Below are positions 1 through 5,763 of a stretch of DNA of 8,688 nt, in pieces. The notes beneath the pieces are model-generated. The model did not search any database, had not been told where the DNA came from, and saw only the letters and a program-made list of their open reading frames with translations. The translations under genes were made by a program, and so were the position numbers. The stretch comes from Nitrospinota bacterium. GTDB taxonomy: Bacteria; Tectomicrobia; Entotheonellia; J063. How positions within the stretch are numbered: position 1 is the first letter of the stretch; each line of letters begins with the position of its first letter. Location of the stretch: positions 1 to 8,688 of the forward strand of contig RFHZ01000846.1 in assembly GCA_003696125.1 (NCBI GenBank), in the 5' to 3' direction.

Positions 1-1
1 C

Positions 2-118
<117 letters not shown>

Positions 119-232
119 CAGATCCATGTGGTAGCGGTGTCTCTACTACCATAGGGACAAAGATCGGCTGTGCACATTGTACTTCTCTAGCGGGATCAAC
201 CCGATACCAATTACTTGTATTTCGGAATGTGT

Positions 233-239
233 AAGGAGG
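233..239 (+). promoter_or_regulatory. Shine-Dalgarno site that sets the htrA start
   Basis: AAGGAGG lies six bases before ATG 246. The frame is open upstream to an ATG at 177, but that start has no ribosome site. It would also put 23 residues, including a run of four arginines, ahead of an otherwise well-formed signal segment. Confidence 0.8.
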
Positions 240-245
240 AGGCGT

Positions 246-1715
246 ATGTTTTGGTATGTAAGGAAACACTGGCTGATCATTCTCCCAGTCCTTTTCCTGA
301 TCCTGGGAGGGATCGCATTCCTGGGCTCATCGAGTCAGGCCCAGGGGAAAAAGTTCTGGTCTGAGAAGCCGGGGGAAGAGATCCTCGCTCCCATGCCCCC
401 GTCGTTTAGCGTGCTGGTGGAGAAGCTGCAGCCGGCCGTGGTCAATATCAGCACCACCCAGGTGGTCAAAGAACGCGGTCGCTTCTTCCACTTCCCCAGC
501 CCTTTTGGTGAACGCCGTCCCTCTCCCCAGGACCCATTTGAAGAGTTCTTCCGGCGTTTCTTTGGCGATATTCCCGAGCGGGAGTTCAAGCGACAGAGCC
601 TCGGCTCAGGGTTTATCATCAGTCCTGACGGGTACATCGTGACCAACAACCATGTGGTCGAAAACGCCTCGGAGATCAAGGTGATCCTGAGCAACGAGGA
701 GGAATATGATGCAGAGGTGGTGGGACGCGATCCCAAGACCGATCTGGCCCTGATCAAGATCAATGCCAAGAACAGTCTCCCGGTCGTTCCCCTGGGCGAT
801 TCGGATAAACTGAAGATCGGGGACTGGGTCATCGCCATCGGGAATCCGTTTGGCCTGAGCCATACGGTGACGGCAGGGATCGTCAGCGCCAAGGGACGGG
901 TCATCGGTGCCGGTCCGTACGACGACTTCATCCAGACCGATGCCTCCATCAATCCGGGAAACAGTGGGGGACCGCTCTTCAACACCCGGGGAGAGGTGGT
1001 CGGCATCAACACCGCCATCATCGCCACCGGCCAGGGGATCGGTTTCGCCATCCCCATCAACATGGCCAAACAGATCCTCCCGCAACTGCGTGAGAAGGGG
1101 AAGGTAACCCGCGGCTGGCTCGGGGTACAGATTCAGCGTATCACCCCAGAGCTGGCCAAATCGTTCGGCCTGGAGAGCGAGCGGGGCGCGCTGGTTGCCG
1201 ACGTCATTGAGGGCACCCCGGCCGAGAAGGCGGGTCTGCAACGGGGAGACATCATCATCGAATTCGATCACAAACCGATCAAAGAGATGAACGACCTGCC
1301 TCGTATCGTGGCCAATACCCCTCCTGGGAAACGCGTTCCTATCAAAGTCCTCCGGCGGGGAAAGGAGAAGACCCTGTACGCCACCATCGCCGAGATGGAA
1401 GAGGAGCGCATCGCCTCGCGGGAGACCACAGAAGAATCGCTGGGGCTCACCACCCAGGAACTGACTCCGGATATCGCCAAGAGTTTGGGGCTTTCCGATG
1501 ACAACGGGGTGGTGATCACGGATGTCGAACCGGGCAGCCCGGCCGATGAGGCCAATCTGCGACGGGGAGATGTGATCCTGGAGATCAACCAGCACCCGAT
1601 AAAGACGATGGAAGATTACAAGAGGATGCTGGATCAGATCAAGAAGGGGGATACGGTCCTCTTCCTGGTACGACGTGGCAACAACACCTTCTATACGGCG
1701 GTCAAAACAGGATAA
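246..1715 (+). CDS. htrA: HtrA/Deg (Do-family) periplasmic serine protease with two PDZ domains
   Basis: The product is a 489-residue ATP-independent protease/chaperone of the S1C (DegP/DegQ/MucD) family, which degrades or refolds damaged envelope proteins. Residues 1-32 form a signal peptide or membrane anchor: basic start MFWYVRKHW, then a hydrophobic run to about residue 27, with possible cleavage after SQA. A Phe/Pro/Arg-rich linker (about 78-115) resembles the LA loop of DegP. The protease domain shows the full triad: His136 in TNNHVV, Asp166 in KTDLALIK and Ser240 in GNSGGP. PDZ1 spans about 290-385 and PDZ2 about 400-487, each with a GD-x-I core strand. Length is normal for the family (DegP is about 475). 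ATG 246 was chosen for its strong Shine-Dalgarno site. The next gene begins 14 bases after the stop, suggesting co-transcription. I found no convincing promoter in 119-245. DegP, DegQ and MucD cannot be separated from sequence alone. Confidence 0.95.
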   Translation: MFWYVRKHWLIILPVLFLILGGIAFLGSSSQAQGKKFWSEKPGEEILAPMPPSFSVLVEKLQPAVVNISTTQVVKERGRFFHFPSPFGERRPSPQDPFEEFFRRFFGDIPEREFKRQSLGSGFIISPDGYIVTNNHVVENASEIKVILSNEEEYDAEVVGRDPKTDLALIKINAKNSLPVVPLGDSDKLKIGDWVIAIGNPFGLSHTVTAGIVSAKGRVIGAGPYDDFIQTDASINPGNSGGPLFNTRGEVVGINTAIIATGQGIGFAIPINMAKQILPQLREKGKVTRGWLGVQIQRITPELAKSFGLESERGALVADVIEGTPAEKAGLQRGDIIIEFDHKPIKEMNDLPRIVANTPPGKRVPIKVLRRGKEKTLYATIAEMEEERIASRETTEESLGLTTQELTPDIAKSLGLSDDNGVVITDVEPGSPADEANLRRGDVILEINQHPIKTMEDYKRMLDQIKKGDTVLFLVRRGNNTFYTAVKTG

Positions 1716-1729
1716 GTGAGGTCGACTCT

Positions 1730-2926
1730 ATGCGCATGATCCTGCAGGCAGCTCAAGTGATCGATGGTACAGGAAAGCCCCCTTATCGACCCGGAACAGT
1801 CGTGGTGCAGCAGGGACGTATCGAAGCGGTAGGAGGAGCGGATACCCCTCTTCCCCCGGGCACTGTCGTAGATCTGGGGGAGAGAACCCTCCTCCCCGGC
1901 CTGATCGATGCCCATCTCCACCTGCGGGGACGCAATGGGCAGGATGCCCTCGCTTACAGCGCCGTCCCAGACGCCACGCAGGGGATCCGGGCCGTTGCCG
2001 AAGCGAGAACCTTGCTCCAGGCCGGATTTACCACGGTGCGCTGTCTGGGGGGACGGGCCGAAATAGCTCTGCGGGATGCCATCCGGGAAGGCCTGATCCC
2101 GGGACCACGCATCGTGGCTGCCGGTCTCGCCATTACACAGGCGGCAAGCCGCTGGTACATCGATGGACTCCCCCCGGATCAACAATGGGTCCGCCTGGCC
2201 TACGGTCCCACCGCGTGTCGCCGTGCCGTCCAGGCCTGCTATCGGGAAGGATCTGACCTGATCAAGATCTGCACCTCTTCGGGCACAACGCATGCCTGGG
2301 GGAAACGCCCCGTCTTTACCCTGGAAGAGGTGCAGGCCATCACCGATGAAGCGCATCGCCTCGGCCTGCCGGTCACCTGCCATTGCATGGGAGACCAGGG
2401 GGTACGGACGGCGCTGGCCGGTGGGGTGGACTATATCGAGCACGGGTACGGGATCGACGATACGACCCGAGAGTTGATGCTGCAGAAAGGGGTTACCCTG
2501 ATCCCCACCCTCTGGCTCGGATATGAAGCGGCAAAGGTCCTGCCAGGCTTCCAGGAGATCTTCCAGCAGCAGCTCGTCTCGTTGCGTCGCTGCCATGCCA
2601 TGGGTATCCCTATTGCCCTGGGAACCGATTGCACCGGTGTCTCCTGGCTTCCCCATGGGAAGAATGCCCGGGAGTTTGAGCTGATGGTGCTGGCCGGCCT
2701 TTCCCCCATGGAGACCATCGTGGCGGGCACGCAAAATGCGGCCCGCGTTCTGGGGCTGGCGGATCGGGTGGGCACCCTCGAACCCGGGAAATGGGCCGAT
2801 ATCATCGCCGTGGATGCGGACCCTCTGCAGGAGATTACCGCTCTCCAGGCCGTCTCTTTTGTCATGCAGGGAGGAAAAATCATCAAATCCCCCCTACAAA
2901 AAGAGGAACAGAAGCATGCCGTGTAG
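1730..2926 (+). CDS. Metal-dependent amidohydrolase (imidazolonepropionase/prolidase-like)
   Basis: The product is a 398-residue amidohydrolase-superfamily enzyme: a small beta-sandwich (about 1-55 and 350-390) wraps a TIM barrel carrying a metal centre. Visible ligands are His62 and His64 (DAHLHL), Lys179 (DLIKICTS, the lysine carboxylated in binuclear members), His218 (VTCHCMG), His238 (YIEHG) and Asp300 (GTDC). The C-terminal GTLEPGKWADIIAVDADPL is the typical family ending. The layout matches the prolidase/imidazolonepropionase-like group of cytoplasmic enzymes that hydrolyse N-acyl or peptide amino acids or cyclic ureides. The substrate cannot be read from the sequence, and no signal peptide is seen. 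ATG 1730 follows the htrA stop by 14 bases with only a weak GTGAGG ribosome site, so translation may be coupled; ATG 1736 is an alternative. The last 11 bases overlap the start of the Trp-rich leader peptide. Confidence 0.87.
   Translation: MRMILQAAQVIDGTGKPPYRPGTVVVQQGRIEAVGGADTPLPPGTVVDLGERTLLPGLIDAHLHLRGRNGQDALAYSAVPDATQGIRAVAEARTLLQAGFTTVRCLGGRAEIALRDAIREGLIPGPRIVAAGLAITQAASRWYIDGLPPDQQWVRLAYGPTACRRAVQACYREGSDLIKICTSSGTTHAWGKRPVFTLEEVQAITDEAHRLGLPVTCHCMGDQGVRTALAGGVDYIEHGYGIDDTTRELMLQKGVTLIPTLWLGYEAAKVLPGFQEIFQQQLVSLRRCHAMGIPIALGTDCTGVSWLPHGKNAREFELMVLAGLSPMETIVAGTQNAARVLGLADRVGTLEPGKWADIIAVDADPLQEITALQAVSFVMQGGKIIKSPLQKEEQKHAV
2859..2888 (+). promoter_or_regulatory. Candidate promoter for the Trp leader, inside the amidohydrolase gene
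   Basis: TTGTCA (2859-2864) and TCAAAT (2883-2888) are 18 bases apart and match the sigma70 consensus at 5/6 and 4/6. Transcription would begin near 2895, about 20 bases before the leader-peptide ATG, which is the short distance usual for attenuator leaders. Readthrough from the htrA operon could also feed the attenuator. No TrpR-like operator is obvious. Confidence 0.3.
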
Positions 2927-2975
2927 TGTCCTGAGCATACCTGTCTGGCGTTGGTGGTGGACGGCTCTCCGGTAA
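2916..2975 (+). CDS. Trp-rich leader peptide of a transcription attenuator (trpL-like)
   Basis: This short gene encodes MPCSVLSIPVWRWWWTALR, 19 residues. Four Trp codons (2946-2948 and 2952-2960) fall within five consecutive positions, followed by TAA at 2973-2975. A Shine-Dalgarno AAGAGGA (2901-2907) sits eight bases before the ATG. Trp-cluster peptides of this kind (WWRTS in E. coli TrpL, WWWTAHP in some actinobacterial trp leaders, from memory) act in cis: ribosome progress over the Trp codons reports the level of charged tRNA-Trp and selects the RNA fold downstream. The stop codon lies inside segment B, the first strand of the pairing chain below. The gene overlaps the end of the amidohydrolase frame by 11 bases in another frame. 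A chance run of TGG in G+C-rich DNA is possible in isolation, but not easily with the ribosome site and the alternative hairpins. Confidence 0.85.
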   Translation: MPCSVLSIPVWRWWWTALR

Positions 2976-3099
2976 GGCCTCCACTGCTTGACGCCTGAAG
3001 AACCCAGTCAACCCGGGCAGCCGTGGATGCCTTACCGGCCCACGGCTGCTCTCTTCTCAAACCATGCCGTGGGTAGTGAAGACTCCCACGGCTTTTTTT
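2946..3099 (+). promoter_or_regulatory. Trp-type attenuator: chain of mutually exclusive RNA helices
   Basis: The segments can be named as in the his operon leader. B (2969-2984) pairs with C (3023-3038): ten perfect pairs (CCGGTAAGGC with GCCTTACCGG), one mismatch, then five more. C-side bases 3017-3026 (GCAGCCGTGG) pair perfectly with D 3040-3049 (CCACGGCTGC). D 3039-3046 (CCCACGGC) pairs perfectly with E 3066-3073 (GCCGTGGG). E pairs perfectly with F 3085-3092 (CCCACGGC), followed by seven T. A weaker A (2953-2961, over the Trp codons) can pair with B (2980-2988) using wobbles. Hence B:C plus D:E blocks the terminator, whereas C:D plus E:F forms it. Geometry suggests that a ribosome stalled on Trp leaves B mostly free (readthrough), whereas one at the stop codon covers B (termination). 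The pairings are seen; the regulatory direction is inferred. Confidence 0.85.
3066..3099 (+). terminator. Rho-independent terminator of the Trp attenuator
   Basis: An eight-base-pair G+C-rich stem (GCCGTGGG with CCCACGGC) encloses an 11-base loop and runs directly into TTTTTTT at 3093-3099. It ends 14 bases before the next start codon, so it controls that gene rather than only closing the previous one. Its left arm can instead pair with 3039-3046. Confidence 0.9.
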
Positions 3100-3113
3100 A
3101 TGGAGGAAGGGGT

Positions 3114-3386
3114 ATGACACACCGGTTGGAAGAGCTCTTACAGGCGCTGGAAAGGATCGATACCCAGATTATGGTCTTGCTCCAGCAGCGGTGTACACTC
3201 AGCCGCAAGGTACACGCGATCAAAGAACGGCAAGAGGGGTCTACAGCGATACCGGATCGGGGACCGGAGATCCTCTCCCGTCTCACCCGCTCCAACCCAG
3301 GACCGCTGAGTGATCAGATGGTGGTGAGTCTCTTCTCCCATATCCTCTCCTGTACCGAAGGCGGAAGGGATTCTGAGCAGAACTGA
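3114..3386 (+). CDS. AroQ-fold chorismate mutase family protein with altered active site
   Basis: This is a 90-residue all-helical protein of the type II (AroQ) chorismate mutase family, which normally converts chorismate to prephenate for Phe and Tyr synthesis. The core L-x-x-L-x-x-ID-x-Q-I-x-x-L-L-x-x-R followed by K-V-x-x-I-K aligns without gaps to helix 1 of the E. coli P-protein domain. Arg26, Lys37 and Arg49 match E. coli Arg28, Lys39 and Arg51. By hand alignment the partner-chain Arg11 is Leu9, Asp48 is Ile46, Glu52 is Gly50, and Gln88 is probably not kept. Activity may be weak, need a partner enzyme, or be lost. Translation starts at ATG 3114 behind GGAGGAAGGGG, just after the attenuator terminator. 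The frame stays open to 2988, but that part is the attenuator RNA. The M24 peptidase follows after 105 bases and may share the transcript. Confidence 0.8.
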   Translation: MTHRLEELLQALERIDTQIMVLLQQRCTLSRKVHAIKERQEGSTAIPDRGPEILSRLTRSNPGPLSDQMVVSLFSHILSCTEGGRDSEQN

Positions 3387-3491
3387 TCGATTTTCCTTGC
3401 TTTCTGTTGCTTCCCCTGTTATAGGAAGAGGAAGCCATAAACGAGAGTAGTCATCGAACCGCGAGACGGCCAACCAAGAGGGAGAGACTTT

Positions 3492-4619
3492 ATGGACTAT
3501 GATGCGCATCTGATCATTGCGGCCAGCGAAAGGGATGCCAACCTTTACTATGCCACCAAATTCTCTGCCCCTGATCCGTTTATCTTCTTGCAGGTACGTG
3601 GACAGAAGCTGATTGTGGTCAGCGATCTGGAAATCGAAAGGGCCAAAGCCCAGGCCCGGGTGGATATCATCCTCTCCCTCTCCGCCTACGAGAAGCAACT
3701 GGAACAGGAACAGGGAGAAAGACCCTCCCTGCTCCAGGTTCTCGATGCTGTCCTCCAGGAGCAGCATATCCAGAAGATCCTCGTGCCAGCCGACTTCCGT
3801 ATCGAAGCGGCCGATTTCCTGCGGGAACGTGGCTATCATGTCGACTGGAAACAGGATCCCTTCTACGAGGAGCGACTCCGGAAGAGTGCGGAGGAGGTGG
3901 CGCAGATCGCCGAGGTACAGCGGGCGGCTGAGGCAGCCATGCAGGAGGCTGAAACCCTGTTGCGCACGGCCGAAATCCACGAGGGGACCTTGTATCTTCA
4001 TGGAGAGCCCCTGACGGCAGAGATGGTGAAGAAACAGATCCACATTACCCTCCTCGAGCACGACTGCACGGCCCGCCATACCATCGTTGCCGGGGGAGAC
4101 GACGCCTGCTTTCCGCATAACGAGGGGAGCGGTCCGCTGCCGGCCGATGCCCCTGTTGTCATCGATATCTTCCCCCAGTCGAATGTGACCGGCTACTATG
4201 CGGATATCACCCGTACCTTTGTCCGGGGAACCCCCTCTCCCCGGGTAGAGCGGATGTACGAGGCGGTCCTGGCCGCCCAGACCCTGGCTTTGGAGCGGAT
4301 CAAAGAGGGGATCAACGGCCGTGACATCCATCAAGCCGTATCCGATCTCTTTGTCCAATACGGGTTTCAGAGCGGGAACATCGAAGGAACACAGCAGGGA
4401 TTCATCCACGGCACCGGTCATGGGGTCGGCCTGGAGATTCACGAACCCCCCCGCATCAGCCGTACCGATCATCTCCTGCAGGCAGGGGAGGTGGTGACGG
4501 TAGAACCAGGACTCTATTACCTCGGTGCAGGAGGGGTCCGCATCGAAGATCTGGTGGTGGTCACCCGGGACGGCTGTCAAAACCTGACCAGGTACCCGAA
4601 GCACCTGGTGCTCGCCTAG
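3492..4619 (+). CDS. M24-family metallopeptidase (Xaa-Pro aminopeptidase/dipeptidase-like)
   Basis: The product is a 375-residue cytoplasmic peptidase with the pita-bread fold and a two-metal centre. The N-terminal creatinase-like domain covers about 1-130 and the catalytic domain about 135-375. All five metal ligands can be assigned: Asp225 (VIDIF), Asp238 (YADITRTF), His310 (HGTGHGVGL), Glu338 (VEPG) and Glu352 (RIEDLV). The substrate-site histidines 209 (FPHNEG) and 317 (EIHEPP) are also present. The two Asp are 13 residues apart instead of the usual 11, because the strand reads DIFPQSNVTGYYAD. This places it in the DIFP-type subgroup rather than classical PepP/PepQ. Substrates are probably peptides with Pro in second position, but this is inferred from the family. 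ATG 3492 has a GAGGGA ribosome site about eight bases upstream. It may be read through from the Trp attenuator or have its own weak promoter in 3387-3491. Confidence 0.9.
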   Translation: MDYDAHLIIAASERDANLYYATKFSAPDPFIFLQVRGQKLIVVSDLEIERAKAQARVDIILSLSAYEKQLEQEQGERPSLLQVLDAVLQEQHIQKILVPADFRIEAADFLRERGYHVDWKQDPFYEERLRKSAEEVAQIAEVQRAAEAAMQEAETLLRTAEIHEGTLYLHGEPLTAEMVKKQIHITLLEHDCTARHTIVAGGDDACFPHNEGSGPLPADAPVVIDIFPQSNVTGYYADITRTFVRGTPSPRVERMYEAVLAAQTLALERIKEGINGRDIHQAVSDLFVQYGFQSGNIEGTQQGFIHGTGHGVGLEIHEPPRISRTDHLLQAGEVVTVEPGLYYLGAGGVRIEDLVVVTRDGCQNLTRYPKHLVLA

Positions 4620-4707
4620 TGCAGAAGGGGGGAATGTATCCTCGAGGGCTCGTGTTGTACAGGGAAACCGAACAGATCAGCCCTCAGCTTCAGCAAAGGA
4701 GTGTGCT

Positions 4708-5763
4708 ATGCGAGCAAGGCTATGCCCTACTGTCCTCCTTCTCCTCCTGGGGGGATGGTATGCCATCTCCACAGCAACGTCGATCGATCCGCAACAGATC
4801 GTTACCCTCCTCCCCCAAGACGCCATTCCAGCCATTCTGGACCCGGCCCCTCTCCTCGTCTCTGCCCAGGAGGCGGAAGCGGAGATGGAGGAGGATGAAG
4901 CGGTCATCGGGGTGAGCTGGGCAGGGGAAAGCCACGCCTACCCGATCACCTTCCTTAGCTGGCATGAAATCGTCAACGATGTGGTGGGAGGCAAGGCGAT
5001 CGCCGTGACCTGGTGACCCCTCTGCTACACGGGGATCGTGTATGCCCGGGAATACGGAGGGGAGACGCTCACCTTTGGCGTGTCGGGAAAACTCTATGCC
5101 AACTCGCTCATCATGTACGATCATCAAACCGGAAGCCTGTGGAGCCATCTGACCGGTGAGGCCATAACCGGAGCCAAACGAGGCACCAGGCTACGCGTCT
5201 TACCGGCCATGCAGACGACCTGGAAACTCTGGAGAGCGCTCCACCCGGAGACACTGGTGATCGCCAAATCCAGGAGTCCCTATCTGCGTGATTACAGCCG
5301 GGACCCCTACGAAGGCTACTACTACTCCAGCCGTACCGGGGTCATCCCCCCTCTGCGCAGAGACCAGCGGCTCAATCCCAAGGAGTATATCATCGGGGTC
5401 CGCATCGCCGGGAAAGCCAAAGCCTATCCCTTCTCCCTGCTGAACACTCATCCGGTGATCAATGACTCCTTTCAGGGCACACCGCTCCTCGTCGTCTTCA
5501 GCAGAGAGAGCGCCACGGGAATGGTTTTCCGGCGAACCCTGGCCGGAAAGGTGCTCACCTTTTCCCTGGCCGGCGAGGGCAAGGGAGAAGTCATTCTCTT
5601 ACGCGATGCTGAAACAGGTAGCCTCTGGTCCGGGTTGACCGGCACAGCGCAACAGGGGCCTCTACAGGGGAAGAGCCTGATCCCGCTTCCCCTGACCTAT
5701 GCCTTCTGGTTTGGCTGGAAAGACTTCTATCCCGATACGGTGATCTGGGAGGCTCCTCGCTGA
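4708..5763 (+). CDS. DUF3179 secreted protein, predicted selenoprotein (Sec103, UPLC motif)
   Basis: The frame runs from ATG 4708 (AAAGGAG six bases upstream) to TGA 5761-5763 and contains a single internal TGA at 5014-5016. Read as selenocysteine, this gives 351 residues. Residues 1-25 are a signal peptide (MRARLCPTVLLLLLGGWYA), so the protein is exported. It then shows the full DUF3179 pattern: IPAILDP, VIGV, AYP, LSWHEIVND, GG-x-x-x-AVTW, position 103, PLC, FGVSG, LIMYD, TGSLWS, LTGEA. Family members that I recall read CPLC where this protein reads UPLC, so the internal TGA replaces the first Cys. Function of the family is unknown; a CxxC/UxxC pair suggests redox or metal chemistry. The protein is two tandem repeats (about 65-190 and 228-351). 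Without recoding, translation would stop after 102 residues. A recent nonsense mutation or a base-call error (TGC to TGA) remains possible. The 3' end overlaps rimO. Confidence 0.82.
5014..5050 (+). promoter_or_regulatory. UGA codon with candidate bacterial SECIS hairpin
   Basis: After the TGA (5014-5016), bases 5030-5033 (CGGG) pair with 5045-5048 (CCCG). After a G-G mismatch, 5035-5036 pair with 5042-5043, closing a five-base loop CGTGT whose second base is G. The loop starts 20 bases after the UGA. A G in the first two loop positions and this spacing fit what is known of bacterial SECIS elements read by SelB. A competing stem, CCCC 5017-5020 with GGGG 5031-5034, is also possible. Hand folding only. 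Confidence 0.5.

Noticed and set aside
127-153. Stem-loop just after ligA (TGGTAG with CTACCA, 11-base loop)
   Set aside because: No T-tract follows and the stem is short, so it is not a convincing terminator; I found no clear promoter in 119-245 either.
177-245. N-terminal extension of HtrA from ATG 177
   Set aside because: There is no ribosome site, and the extension would place an arginine-rich segment ahead of the signal peptide; ATG 246 has AAGGAGG at ideal spacing.
606-1595. Long minus-strand open frame opposite htrA (and similar ones opposite the M24 and rimO genes)
   Set aside because: These are antisense shadows of strongly supported genes in G+C-rich DNA, with no recognisable motifs or ribosome sites.
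2988-3113. Extension of the chorismate mutase frame upstream of ATG 3114
   Set aside because: It starts with TTG without a good ribosome site and overlaps the attenuator stems and terminator, and its peptide is unlike any AroQ N-terminus.
3387-3491. Possible promoter (TTGCTT, 17 bases, TATAGG) and GCTTCC/GGAAGC stem before the M24 gene
   Set aside because: Matches to consensus are weak (3/6 and 4/6) and the stem has no T-tract; nothing firm can be assigned.
4619-4915. Overlapping 98-codon frame across the start of the DUF3179 gene, and a 7-bp stem 4644-4650/4679-4685
   Set aside because: The peptide is Arg/Ser/Pro-rich low-complexity typical of an off-frame reading; the stem has a 28-base loop and no other sign of function.
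4708-5763. DUF3179 gene as an ordinary pseudogene split by a nonsense mutation
   Set aside because: It cannot be excluded, but the stop falls precisely on a conserved Cys codon, it is TGA, no other lesion exists, and a hairpin follows; selenocysteine explains all of these.
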